The notes below the pieces were generated by a model. That model had not been told where the DNA came from. It saw only the letters and a list, made by a program, of their open reading frames with translations, and did not search any database. 64,000 bases of DNA from Streptomyces sp. NBC_01231 (GTDB lineage: Bacteria > Actinomycetota > Actinomycetes > Streptomycetales > Streptomycetaceae): the NCBI GenBank assembly GCA_035999765.1, contig CP108521.1, forward strand, positions 7,440,001 to 7,504,000. Direction: 5' to 3'. A program made the position numbers and the translations under genes. Below, piece after piece: positions 18,570 to 26,496 of the stretch. Within the stretch, counting starts at the first letter, position 1. The number at the start of each line of letters is the position of its first letter.

Positions 18570-20257
18570 GACTCCTCCTCGGGGGCGGACTGGGGGGCGG
18601 ACTGCTGTGCGGCCGGCGTACTGAGCGCCGGTTCCCGGTCCGGCACGGCCAGTGCCTCCGGCAGGACGACGGTGAACTCCGCGCCTCCGTCTTCCGCCTC
18701 ACCGACGGTAGCGCTGCCACCCTGCCGTTCGGCGAGCTTGCGCACCAGGGACAGCCCGATTCCGCGCTTGCGATGTGCCGGAGGCGTCTTCGTGGACCAT
18801 CCCTCCATGAAGATCAACTCACGCTGTTCCGCCGGGATTCCGGGCCCCGTGTCACGGACTCGGAGGATGACGGTACGTCCATCCGCCCGCAGCTCGACCT
18901 CGACGCGCGCGTGGAGCGTGCCCGCGACGGCGTCCAGCGCGTTGTCCACCAGGTTGCCGACCACCGTGACCAGTCCGCGGGGGTCGACCAGCCGGTCCGG
19001 CAGCCGGGTACGGTCCGAGACCCACAGGGCGACTCCCCGCTCGGCCGCCACAGTCGCCTTGCCGACCAACAGCGCGGCAAGCAGAGGATCATGGACCTTC
19101 TCGGTCACCTGTTCAGCGGTGACGCGGTGGTCACCGACGACCTCACCGACGAACTCCACGGCGTCCTCGTACATCTCCAGTTCCAGCAGCCCGAGCAGCG
19201 TATGCATGCGGTTGGCGTGCTCGTGGTCCTGGGCGCGCAGAGCGTCGATCAGGCCGCGCGTGGAGTCGAGTTCCCGGCCGAGCTGCTCCAGTTCGGTGCG
19301 GTCACGCAGGGTGGCCACGGCGCCACCGTCGTCGGTGGGCATGCGGTTGGCGACCAGTACCCGCTGACCGCGGACGGTGAGCAGGTCGGTGCCCGTCACC
19401 CGGCCCGCCAGGACATCCGCGGTACGGCCCTCGCCGAGCGCTTCGTCGGGAGTGCGGCCGACGGACTCGTCTCCGATGCCCAGCAGTCGCTGCGCCTCGT
19501 CGTTGAGTAGGCGGACGCGGCCCGCGCGGTCCAGGGCGACGACACCCTCCCGGATGCCGTGCAGCATCGCCTCGCGCTCCGCGAGGAGCCCCGAGATGTC
19601 CGAGAAGGCGAGGTCCCGGGTCTGCCGATGGACCCGGCGGGATATGAGCCAGGCGGCGAGCGCGCCGACGGCCAGGGCACCTCCGGCGTACGCGAAGAGC
19701 CCCGGGATCGCGTGGATCAGACGGGCCCGCACGCTGTCGTACGCGATACCCACCGAGACCGCGCCGACGATGCCGCCGTGGCTGTCGCGCAGAGGCACCT
19801 TGCCGCGTGCGGAGCGGCCCAGGGTGCCACTGTCTATCTCCATGACCTCCTTGCCGGCCAGGGCCAGGTGGGGGTCGGTCGAGACGGTTCTGCCGACCTC
19901 CCCGGGAGTCGGGTGGGACCAGCGCACGCCCCGTCGGTCCATCACCACGATGTACTCGGCGTGAGTGGCCTTGCGGATCCGTTCCGCGATCTTCTGGACG
20001 GGCCCGTCGGCTGTCGCAGGAGTGGTCCTGACCTCGTCGGCGATCCCCGGCTCGGCGGCCGTGGTCTGCGCGATGGCGAGCGCGCGGCGCATCGCCTGGT
20101 CGTCCAGCTGAGCGCTGAGCGGCGCGAGGAACAGTCCGGTCGCGAGCACCGCGACTCCTGCGGCGATCGCCAACTGCATCAGCAGGACCTGCGAGAACAT
20201 GCGCCTCGGCAGTCCGAGGCGCAGGCGGCGGGCGGCGGGAGTGGGGCTCATACCCAT
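18566..20257 (-). CDS. Sensor histidine kinase of the CitA/DcuS type
   Basis: This 563-residue kinase has an N-terminal membrane helix (about 20-45) and a periplasmic-type PAS/Cache sensor (about 50-180; AEYIVVMDRRGVRWSHPTPGE). A second helix (LFAYAGGALAVGALAAWLI) precedes a cytoplasmic PAS domain (MLHGIREGVVALDRAGRVRLLN). The phospho-acceptor H lies in the QDHEHANRMHTLLGLLEL box, followed by an HATPase domain (NLVDNALDA, DTGPGIP, KRGIGLSLVRKLAE). This architecture senses citrate, malate or other carboxylates outside the cell. A TTGATCAA box lies upstream on the same side. The start is uncertain by two residues (second ATG at 20251); no strong ribosome binding site is visible. Confidence 0.93.
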   Translation of the reverse strand: MGMSPTPAARRLRLGLPRRMFSQVLLMQLAIAAGVAVLATGLFLAPLSAQLDDQAMRRALAIAQTTAAEPGIADEVRTTPATADGPVQKIAERIRKATHAEYIVVMDRRGVRWSHPTPGEVGRTVSTDPHLALAGKEVMEIDSGTLGRSARGKVPLRDSHGGIVGAVSVGIAYDSVRARLIHAIPGLFAYAGGALAVGALAAWLISRRVHRQTRDLAFSDISGLLAEREAMLHGIREGVVALDRAGRVRLLNDEAQRLLGIGDESVGRTPDEALGEGRTADVLAGRVTGTDLLTVRGQRVLVANRMPTDDGGAVATLRDRTELEQLGRELDSTRGLIDALRAQDHEHANRMHTLLGLLELEMYEDAVEFVGEVVGDHRVTAEQVTEKVHDPLLAALLVGKATVAAERGVALWVSDRTRLPDRLVDPRGLVTVVGNLVDNALDAVAGTLHARVEVELRADGRTVILRVRDTGPGIPAEQRELIFMEGWSTKTPPAHRKRGIGLSLVRKLAERQGGSATVGEAEDGGAEFTVVLPEALAVPDREPALSTPAAQQSAPQSAPEEES

Positions 20258-20304
20258 GACGGTACGTGGAGGCGCCGGAGCTGCCGTAGGGGTGTGGCGT
20301 GGAT

Positions 20305-20318
20305 TACTTGATCAATAC
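20305..20318. promoter_or_regulatory. TTGATCAA box upstream of the CitA-type kinase gene
   Basis: The perfect palindrome TTGATCAA (20308-20315) is followed by TA, giving ATCAATA at 20311-20317. The same heptamer occurs in the AT-rich operator region between the two citrate synthase genes. It may mark a shared regulator; the evidence is only this short match. Confidence 0.3.
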
Positions 20319-20358
20319 GTGACGGGCTGCAAGGCCTGGTGCTGCCCCTGCAGGAACG

Positions 20359-20390
20359 CCGGTGCCGTCGGCCCGGAACGCCGGCGCCGG
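20359..20390 (-). terminator. Hairpin after the sucrase/ferredoxin-like gene
   Basis: Nine-base-pair stem CCGGTGCCG/CGGCGCCGG with one G-T pair and a 14-base loop, directly after the stop codon of the upstream minus-strand gene. The arms belong to a near-perfect direct repeat (GGAACGCCGGYGCCG at 20353 and 20375). Confidence 0.4.
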
Positions 20391-21335
20391 TCAGCTCGCG
20401 AGCGCCCTCGTGGTGGTCAGCTCGCGGACCTCCACCACGTCCATTCGCGCGGGTGAGCCGAGTACCGACGCTCCGCAGCTCTCCGGGCGGGTCGGCAATG
20501 AAGCGCCCTGGGCCACGGCGACGCGCCACCGGCGTCCGTCGGTGTGCGCGACGGTCACCTCCCAGCGGGGCGCGGCTCCTTCTGTGCGGATCACGGCCAG
20601 CGTCTCCGCCGCGTACTCGCCCGCGGCCGTGCGAACGGCCAGCTCGGCCGCCTGGCCGGGACGGTCCCAGGCCGAGTTCCCACGGCACCCCTCCACCACG
20701 ATCCGCCCCTCCCGCACGCTGTGCAGGACCTCCTTGACGGCGTGGGCCTCGGCCCTGCCGTAGGCATAGCCGTACGGCAGGACGAGCAGGGTCGGGGAGA
20801 ACCGATGACCGCCCAGATGGGTGACCTCCCAGACACCCTCGACGCCGGAGGCTGCCAGCTCGGCCGCGAGGGGGCGGCCGAGGAGGGCGCAACAGCGGTC
20901 ACGCTTGCCGTTGGTGCACACGAGCGCGAGCGGATCGCCGGTGTGGGGCCGCCCGTCGAGGGCGGAGTCGAAGGTGCCGTGGTCCCCACGGCCGAGCGCC
21001 ACGAAGTCGATGTCGAGCAGCCGACGCGGGTCGTGGGTCGTGGCGGAGCGCAGCCACACAGCGCCGGGCACGGTGTGGGCCGCGTACACCTGGCGTGAGG
21101 CCGGCGGGCCGCTGTCGGCATGTCGCCCGGGGCGGCGGATGAGCGCGACGCGTACGCCGGTGCCCTTCGCGGCCGCCTCCAGGGCACGGCCCAGCACGGG
21201 GTCCAGGTGGCTCGAAACGAGCGCCTTGGCACCCCAGGGGCCGGCCTGTTCCAGGAGCAGCCAGGTCGTCGCCGTGGCCGCCGTTCCGGACATAGGCTCG
21301 TCGAGATCCTGGGAGACGGTTGAGCACGTACTCAC
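20391..21335 (-). CDS. Sucrase/ferredoxin-like family protein
   Basis: This 314-residue protein matches the sucrase/ferredoxin-like family (thioredoxin-like fold). The conserved signatures are visible: LVCTNGKRDRCCALLGRPLA, with the CxxxxxxxCC cysteines, followed by WEVTHLGGHRFSPTLLVLPYG. Members may bind a 2Fe-2S cluster; enzymatic function in bacteria is not established. It is transcribed on the minus strand between the citrate synthase paralogue and the CitA-type kinase, with no close overlap to either. The cysteine pair near the N-terminus of the usual ferredoxin motif is only partly recognisable. Confidence 0.85.
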   Translation of the reverse strand: MSTCSTVSQDLDEPMSGTAATATTWLLLEQAGPWGAKALVSSHLDPVLGRALEAAAKGTGVRVALIRRPGRHADSGPPASRQVYAAHTVPGAVWLRSATTHDPRRLLDIDFVALGRGDHGTFDSALDGRPHTGDPLALVCTNGKRDRCCALLGRPLAAELAASGVEGVWEVTHLGGHRFSPTLLVLPYGYAYGRAEAHAVKEVLHSVREGRIVVEGCRGNSAWDRPGQAAELAVRTAAGEYAAETLAVIRTEGAAPRWEVTVAHTDGRRWRVAVAQGASLPTRPESCGASVLGSPARMDVVEVRELTTTRALAS

Positions 21336-21388
21336 AGAGGTGAGCCTAACCTGACTTGGAGCGGCGGGACTCCCGGGTGGCGTGTGCC

Positions 21389-22645
21389 CTACTCCGGCAG
21401 GGGCTGCGGCGGCCGTGGGCCCACATAGTGGCCGCTCGGGCGCATACGCAGCGGCCGTTCGCCGTATTCCTCCAGAGCGTGCGCGATCCAGCCCGCCGTA
21501 CGGGCCACCGCGAAGATCGTCTCGCTGGCCGTGGCGGGCATGCCGGAGGAAGCGGTGAGCACGCCCAGGGCCAGGTCGACATTGGCGTGCAGGGGCGAGT
21601 GGCGAGCGGAGGTGGCCACGATGTCGCGAGCCGCGGCGAGGGCCGGTGCGGCCCTGGGGATGTCCTCAAGGAGGTCGAAGAGGACACGCGCGCGGGGGTC
21701 CTCGCCGGGGTAGAGGCGATGGCCGAGTCCGGGAATGCGCCGCCCGGCCCGCAGCTCGTCGGCGATCACGGGTGCCGCGTCGCCCTGGTCGAGTACCTCG
21801 AGCAGCAGCTTGTGGGCGAGTCCGCCGGCCGCGCCGTGCAGCGGCCCCTCGATCACGCCGAGCCCGGCGGAGACGGCTGCGTAGGCGTGCGCGCGGGCCG
21901 ACGCCGCGACGCGCACGGCGAGGGTGGAGGCGGCGAGGTCGTGGTCCACGAGCAGGGCGAGTGCCGTGTCCAGCGCACGCAGGGACGCCGCGTCGGCCGT
22001 GCGTACGCTGAGGCGGGCCCACAGCCGGTGGGCGAGTGGGCCGTCGTCCCGATGGTCGTGCCGGGCGAGGGGCAGGGCGGCGACCAGCGTCGGGATCAGG
22101 CTGCGCGCCGTACCGAGCACCGCTTCTTCGGACAGGTCGAAGCGCAGTGGGTCCGCGGCCGCGGCGGCGATCGCCGCGACCCGCAACCGGTCGGTCGGCG
22201 CGGTGTGTTCGGGCAGGGCGTCGACCGCGCGGCGGGCGGCGGTGACGGCTGCCTCAGGTGCCACGAAGGTGGCGCCGGGATGCAACTGCCCCGTCCACAG
22301 CCACTCGGCGACCTCTTCGTAGGAGTGGCGCGAGGCCAGTTCGGTCGCGTCCACGCCGCGGAAGTAGTAGCGGTCGGTGTCGATGAGCGTGATGCGGGTG
22401 CGTACGGACAGCTCGCCTCCGGAGCCCGAAGTCCCGCTGCCCTCCCGTCGGTTGCGCCGGGCGAGCGCCTCCACCTCCTTGGCGTCGAAGGTGCTGCCCC
22501 GGCCACCGGGTACACGCCTGCTGCTGAGCTGCCCACGGCTCACGTACGCGTACACGGTCTCGGGCTTCACGCCGAGCAGCTCGGCGGCCTCTTTGGTACT
22601 CAGCCGCTGTCCGGTGGGGCCGGGGTGAGGTTCGTGATCGCGCAT
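21389..22645 (-). CDS. Citrate synthase with N-terminal MerR/excisionase-like HTH DNA-binding domain
   Basis: This 418-residue protein is a fusion. Residues 14-65 (LSTKEAAELLGVKPETVYAY, then a wing with VPGGRGSTF and FDAKEVEALARR) form a MerR/excisionase-type helix-turn-helix. A Ser/Gly linker leads at about residue 82 to a full citrate synthase domain. Catalytic positions appear intact: H235 in VDHDLAAST, H270 in EGPLHG, H309 in GLGHRLYPGEDPR and D357 in HANVDLALG. It could be active, substrate-sensing, or both. The ATG is eight bases after a TACGGT hexamer and lacks a ribosome binding site, so a near-leaderless transcript is likely. The spacer to the divergent citrate synthase gene carries five TTGATT-type boxes, a probable operator for this protein (inference). 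Confidence 0.92.
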   Translation of the reverse strand: MRDHEPHPGPTGQRLSTKEAAELLGVKPETVYAYVSRGQLSSRRVPGGRGSTFDAKEVEALARRNRREGSGTSGSGGELSVRTRITLIDTDRYYFRGVDATELASRHSYEEVAEWLWTGQLHPGATFVAPEAAVTAARRAVDALPEHTAPTDRLRVAAIAAAAADPLRFDLSEEAVLGTARSLIPTLVAALPLARHDHRDDGPLAHRLWARLSVRTADAASLRALDTALALLVDHDLAASTLAVRVAASARAHAYAAVSAGLGVIEGPLHGAAGGLAHKLLLEVLDQGDAAPVIADELRAGRRIPGLGHRLYPGEDPRARVLFDLLEDIPRAAPALAAARDIVATSARHSPLHANVDLALGVLTASSGMPATASETIFAVARTAGWIAHALEEYGERPLRMRPSGHYVGPRPPQPLPE

Positions 22646-22653
22646 AAGACATC

Positions 22654-22742
22654 ACCGTATCTGCAACCTGGTGTGTTGATTCACATGCGTTGATTCAATC
22701 AATATTGACACAGATTAAATCAATCATGGACAGTTAAATCAA
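22654..22742. promoter_or_regulatory. Divergent citrate synthase promoter/operator region with TTGATT/AATCAA boxes
   Basis: This AT-rich spacer has five matching hexamers: TTGATT at 22676-22681 and 22690-22695, AATCAA at 22697-22702, 22718-22723 and 22737-22742. Boxes two and three form TTGATTCAATCAA, a perfect palindrome around one base. Boxes four and five are the 9-base direct repeat TTAAATCAA at 19-base spacing. The minus-strand -10 TACGGT (22654-22659) puts the -35 of the HTH gene inside box one. TTGACA at 22705-22710 is a plus-strand -35 candidate without a clear -10. Confidence 0.65.
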
Positions 22743-22757
22743 GTCCAGGGAGGAATC

Positions 22758-23924
22758 ATGTCCGTCAACAGGTCAGCAGGCACTCTCGTCGAGGTTCCGC
22801 GCGGGCTCGCGGGAGTCGTCGTCACCGACACTGAGATCGGGGACGTCAGGGGAGTCGAGGGCTTTTATCACTACCGTCAGTACTCGGCGGTCGAACTGGC
22901 GAAGGCCCGTGGGTTCGAGGACGTATGGCATCTCCTGGTCCACGGTGAACTGCCGGACGCCGCTCGTTCGGCCGCCTTCGCCGTGGAGACCGCCGCGCTG
23001 CGCCGGCTGCCCGCCGAGGTCTGGGCCGCCCTGCCCGCTGTCGCCGCGGCGGGCAGGGGCGCCGGACCGCTCGCCGGGATGCGCACCGCGTTGTCGCTGC
23101 TGGGCGCGGCGAAGGGCTTCCGTCCGGTGTACGACCTCGACGCGAACCGGCGCCGCGAGGACACCCTCGTCGCGACCGCGGCCGTGCCGACGCTCCTTGC
23201 CGCACTGCACCGACTGGGCCGGGGCCTCGATCCCGTGGAGCCGCGGGAGGACCTCTCGTACGCGGCCAACTACCTCTACATGGTGACGGGTTCGGAGCCG
23301 GAGCCGCAGCGGGCCCGTGCGATCGAGCAGTACCTGATCTCAACCATTGACCACGGATTCAATGCATCAACGTTCACGGCTCGGGTCATCGCGTCCACAG
23401 GAGCGGACGTGTCGGCGTGCCTCGTGGGGGCGGTGGGGGCGTTGTCCGGTCCGCTGCACGGCGGTGCTCCCAGCCGTGCGCTGGACACGCTCGACGCGAT
23501 CGGTACGCCGGACCGAGTCGACTCCTGGATCCGCGAGCGCGTCCTGGCCGGTGAGCGCATCATGGGCTTCGGTCATGCGATCTACCGCACGGAGGACCCC
23601 CGTTCCCGCATGCTCCGTGAGATCGCCCGGCGGTTCGGCGGTCCACGCGTCGACTTCGCCGTCGAGGTCGAGCGCCAGGTAGAGCGGATACTCGCCGAAC
23701 TGAAGCCCGGCCGGGAACTCCACACCAACGTCGAGTTCTACGCCGGAGTGGTCATGGAGCTGTGCGATCTGCCGCGCGAGATGTTCACCCCCACCTTCGC
23801 GGCGGGGCGCGTGGTGGGCTGGAGCGCCAACATCCTGGAACAGGCGGCCGACTCGAAGATCATCAGGCCGGTGGCGCGGTATGTGGGGCCGGGGGCGCCG
23901 GTCGACGTGCCGCGGGGCGCCTGA
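22758..23924 (+). CDS. citA: Citrate synthase
   Basis: This 388-residue enzyme condenses oxaloacetate and acetyl-CoA (possibly also propionyl-CoA) in the TCA cycle. Family motifs are IDHGFNASTFTARV, SGPLHGGAP with H234 and MGFGHAIYRTEDPRS with H273. The third catalytic position, normally Asp in NVDFY, is Glu here (E326 in TNVEFYAG), a conservative change to note. ATG 22758 has a strong GGGAGGA. It is divergent from the HTH-fused paralogue across the TTGATT-box region. A stretch of unusually AT-ending codons at 200-205 creates a similar box inside the gene. A hairpin terminator follows. The symbol is by analogy with Streptomyces citA. Confidence 0.93.
   Translation: MSVNRSAGTLVEVPRGLAGVVVTDTEIGDVRGVEGFYHYRQYSAVELAKARGFEDVWHLLVHGELPDAARSAAFAVETAALRRLPAEVWAALPAVAAAGRGAGPLAGMRTALSLLGAAKGFRPVYDLDANRRREDTLVATAAVPTLLAALHRLGRGLDPVEPREDLSYAANYLYMVTGSEPEPQRARAIEQYLISTIDHGFNASTFTARVIASTGADVSACLVGAVGALSGPLHGGAPSRALDTLDAIGTPDRVDSWIRERVLAGERIMGFGHAIYRTEDPRSRMLREIARRFGGPRVDFAVEVERQVERILAELKPGRELHTNVEFYAGVVMELCDLPREMFTPTFAAGRVVGWSANILEQAADSKIIRPVARYVGPGAPVDVPRGA
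23356..23370. promoter_or_regulatory. Intragenic operator-like box in citA
   Basis: GATTCAAT-GC-ATCAA resembles the palindromic box GATTCAATCAA of the upstream spacer. It falls in codons 200-205 (GF NAST), written with A/T-ending codons that the genome otherwise avoids. Confidence 0.35.
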
Positions 23925-23933
23925 CACGCGTGT

Positions 23934-23960
23934 GGCCTGGTGCCGTTCTGGCGCCAGGCC
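23934..23960 (+). terminator. citA terminator
   Basis: Eleven-base-pair stem GGCCTGGTGCC/GGCGCCAGGCC (one G-T pair) with a five-base loop, ten bases after the stop codon. Confidence 0.75.
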
Positions 23961-24091
23961 TCATCGGTGGTGATCGAGCAGGGACGGGGTGACGAGCTGC
24001 TCGCCGGGTGGGTGCCCGGGTCGCTCAGCGGTTCTGTGCGGCCGGGGAAGCGGTACGGGACGAGTCTGGGATGGACACGTGCTCGCTGGGG

Positions 24092-24328
24092 TCAGGCGTC
24101 GGGGATGTCCGCCTTGGCGCGAATCAGAGTCTCCCGGCTGACGATGACGATGCGCTCGTAGTCGGCGCGGGCGGCGTCGGCGGGGAGTTCGCGCTCAAGC
24201 GCCTCGGTGGCCTCGGTGCCGATGACGGCGAAGTTGCCGTCACTCAGCTCGAACACGTCCGGGCAGGTAGCTCCTGAGTTACTGCCTCGGGCGCTTGGAG
24301 GCACACCGATGCGGCGCACGATCTTCAA
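24092..24328 (-). CDS. Small conserved hypothetical protein
   Basis: This 78-residue soluble protein (VRRIGVPPSARGSNSGATCP..., DVFELSDGNFAVIGTEAT) resembles small Streptomyces proteins often encoded beside DUF6879-type genes. The family function is unknown and no such partner is present here. The TTG start is supported by AAGGA nine bases upstream; GTG 24319 is the alternative. There is a single cysteine and no membrane segment. Confidence 0.72.
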   Translation of the reverse strand: MKIVRRIGVPPSARGSNSGATCPDVFELSDGNFAVIGTEATEALERELPADAARADYERIVIVSRETLIRAKADIPDA

Positions 24329-24439
24329 AGGTACCGGTCCTTACGAACAGAAAGCCTGGGCATAGTGGTGGTGAGCACGCTAGCGGTGTTCGTGAGGCCC
24401 TTGTGGCTGGACGGCCAAAAGTCACTCAGGCGTGTCTGT

Positions 24440-24501
24440 GCCGTTTTTGTGTTGACCGGCTCGGCGGCGCCGGGCGGCGGTCGGTCGACGCAAAAAACGG
24501 C
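24440..24501. repeat. Imperfect inverted repeat with A/T tracts
   Basis: The outer arms GCCGTTTTT (from 24440) and AAAAAACGGC (to 24501) extend inwards as GTGTTGACCG versus CGGTCGACGC with two mismatches, around a GC-rich centre. It lies just downstream of the minus-strand DUF6082 gene and could terminate it, but the T run is in the outer stem, which is atypical. Confidence 0.5.
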
Positions 24502-24530
24502 GGGTCGGTCGGGGCAATAAGTCGGCGGGG

Positions 24531-25082
24531 TCAGTCGGCCGGTGGGTCGCCGACGACCCACCACTCGTCGGTCTCCGCTTCGTCGAGGTCCCTGACCAGG
24601 CCGTCGACCATGTGCCCCAACTGGGCTTCCACGGACGACTCGTTCAGGGTTGCTCGCATGTGTCTCGAGGCCTCCCAGTACTCCCGGAACACGGGGCTCT
24701 GGAAGAACTCCCGCAGATGCCGGTACAGCTCCTCCCGGTCCAGGCTTCCCGCCCGGTAGAGGTGGTAGAGGTGGACATACCAGGCGTTGGCGTAGAAGAA
24801 CTGGCGGCGCCTCTCCGCCGGGATGCTCTTGTCGTATGTGTCGATCACTTCCGCGAGAGAGGGATCGTCCATCGCCCTGAGCAACAACTCCCACTGCATG
24901 CGCTGCTGATGGGCCAGAGCCTTGCGCCGAATCGCCAGCTCCTCGAGTTCCAGCTGCCTGTCGTGCAGACGTGCCTTCTCCAACTGCCATTGACGCACTG
25001 CCAGTGTCACGGTGGCGGTAGCAGCCAGGAGAGTGAGCGCGGCGGAACCCAACCTCCCCGCAGAGGACTTCTGTGTGGCCAT
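24531..25082 (-). CDS. DUF6082 family membrane-anchored protein
   Basis: This 183-residue protein has one N-terminal membrane helix (LGSAALTLLAATATVTLAV) followed by a charged helical region (LEKARLHDRQLELEELAIRRKALAHQQRMQ) and a compact C-terminal part (FFYANAWYVHLYHLYRAGSL..., FFQSPVFREYWEASRHMR). This is the DUF6082 pattern, abundant in Streptomyces and of unknown function. The ATG at 25082 has GGGGG upstream and gives the usual short N-terminus; the longer in-frame extension is basic low-complexity sequence. Transcribed alone. Confidence 0.85.
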   Translation of the reverse strand: MATQKSSAGRLGSAALTLLAATATVTLAVRQWQLEKARLHDRQLELEELAIRRKALAHQQRMQWELLLRAMDDPSLAEVIDTYDKSIPAERRRQFFYANAWYVHLYHLYRAGSLDREELYRHLREFFQSPVFREYWEASRHMRATLNESSVEAQLGHMVDGLVRDLDEAETDEWWVVGDPPAD

Positions 25083-25402
25083 GTCAACCCCCGAATCAGG
25101 CGGCCGTCCGCCGGTCGTCGGGGTGCGGGTCGACTGAAGGGGACCGGCGAGCGGTGGGCGGCGCTTGCCGTCTCCCAGGGTGCCGAGCGGCTCTGATCGG
25201 CGGGGGAGGCGGAGAGGGGCGCACGGAGGGATGGAGGGTCGCACGAACCGGCGCCTTGCCCAACGTCTGCCCCGCGAGCGCTGCTAACAATCGTTCACTC
25301 AGCGGTCATTCTTCCGACTCGTATCCTGGGCGGGCATTCAAATCCTCGTACGTGCGCAGGCGGACAATCCGGCGCACGCGGTGGCGTGAGAGAGGTAGCG
25401 CG
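25083..25402. other. Divergent intergenic region (DUF6082 gene/CobW gene)
   Basis: 320 bases with no supported gene. TATCCT near 25322 could be a -10 for the CobW gene, but no -35 is seen. I looked for a Zur-type AT-rich palindrome, common before COG0523 genes, and found none. AGAGG at 25391-25395 is the ribosome binding site of the next gene. Confidence 0.4.
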
Positions 25403-26446
25403 TTGAGTCGGACCCCGCAGCAGATCCCGGTTGTCGTCCTGGCCGGATTTCTCGGCTCCGGCAAGACCACCCTCCTCAACCACCTCCTGCACCACAGCGG
25501 CGGCAGTCGGATCGGTGCCATCGTCAACGACTTCGGCGCCATCGAGATCGACGCTATGGCCGTGGCGGGCGCGCTCGGAGACTCCACCGTCTCCCTCGGC
25601 AACGGCTGTCTGTGCTGTGCCGTCGACGCGAGTGAACTCGACGTCTATTTGGAGCGGCTCGCCCGGCCCGCCGCCGGTGTCGACGTCATCGTGATCGAGG
25701 CCAGCGGGCTCGCCGAACCCCAGGAACTCGTACGCATGGTGCTCGCCAGCGAACATCCCGGGATCGTCTACGGGGGTCTCGTCGAGGTCGTCGACGCCGC
25801 CGAGTTCCACGACACCCGCGCCAGGCATCCCGAGATCGACCGGCACCTCGCCCTCGCCGACCTGGTCGTCGTCAACAAGCTCGACCGGGCCGACGACGGT
25901 GAGCGCGTTCTCGGGCTGGTCCGGTCCCTCGTCGACGGGGCCGCTGTCGTGCCCGCCGTCCACGGCCGTGTCGACCCCGAGTTCCTCTTCGACTGCCGGC
26001 CGGGCGAGGAGCGCGTCGGGCAGCTGTCCTTCGATGATCTGCACGACCGTACCGAGGGCCACGATCACGGCTCTCATCTGCACTCCGGCTACGACAGCGT
26101 GTCCTTCTGCTCCGAGGTTCCCCTCGACCCGCGCCGCTTGATGCAGTTCCTCGACAGCCGGCCCGAGGGGCTGTACCGGATCAAGGGGTACGTCGACTTC
26201 GGGCCGTTCGACTCCCGCAACCGCTACTCGCTGCACGCCGTCGGACGGTTCCTCCGGTTCTACCCGGAGCGCTGGGCCGCCGCCGACGCCCGCCTCACCC
26301 AGCTCGTACTCATCGGCTCCGACATCGACGCGGCCGCCCTCGGCAAGGAGCTGGAGGCGTGCAAGAGCGACGCCCCACACGCCGATGAGCACGGTATGTG
26401 GGGCGTTCTGCGCTACGTGGCCGATCCGGAGGAAGAAACGTCGTAG
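25403..26446 (+). CDS. CobW/COG0523-family GTPase (putative metal chaperone)
   Basis: This 347-residue G3E GTPase has Walker A GFLGSGKTT at 15-23 and the metal-binding GCLCC at 68-72, the diagnostic CxCC motif of COG0523 proteins. It also has EASGLAEPQ, the guanine-specificity NKLD and a His-rich loop (EGHDHGSHLHSG). A C-terminal CobW_C domain follows (YRIKGYVDFGPFDSRNRYSLHAVGR). Family members insert or traffic Zn, Co or Ni; the target here is unknown and no Zur box is visible. The TTG start is supported by AGAGG seven bases upstream. It converges on parC. Confidence 0.9.
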   Translation: MSRTPQQIPVVVLAGFLGSGKTTLLNHLLHHSGGSRIGAIVNDFGAIEIDAMAVAGALGDSTVSLGNGCLCCAVDASELDVYLERLARPAAGVDVIVIEASGLAEPQELVRMVLASEHPGIVYGGLVEVVDAAEFHDTRARHPEIDRHLALADLVVVNKLDRADDGERVLGLVRSLVDGAAVVPAVHGRVDPEFLFDCRPGEERVGQLSFDDLHDRTEGHDHGSHLHSGYDSVSFCSEVPLDPRRLMQFLDSRPEGLYRIKGYVDFGPFDSRNRYSLHAVGRFLRFYPERWAAADARLTQLVLIGSDIDAAALGKELEACKSDAPHADEHGMWGVLRYVADPEEETS

Positions 26447-26496
26447 GAGGCCTGCAGATGAGGCACTGGCGACTTCCTGCTACCTGACCCGCCGGA

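Noticed and set aside
25290..25402. Zur box before the CobW-type gene
   Set aside because: No AT-rich TGAAAATGATTTTCA-like palindrome is present.
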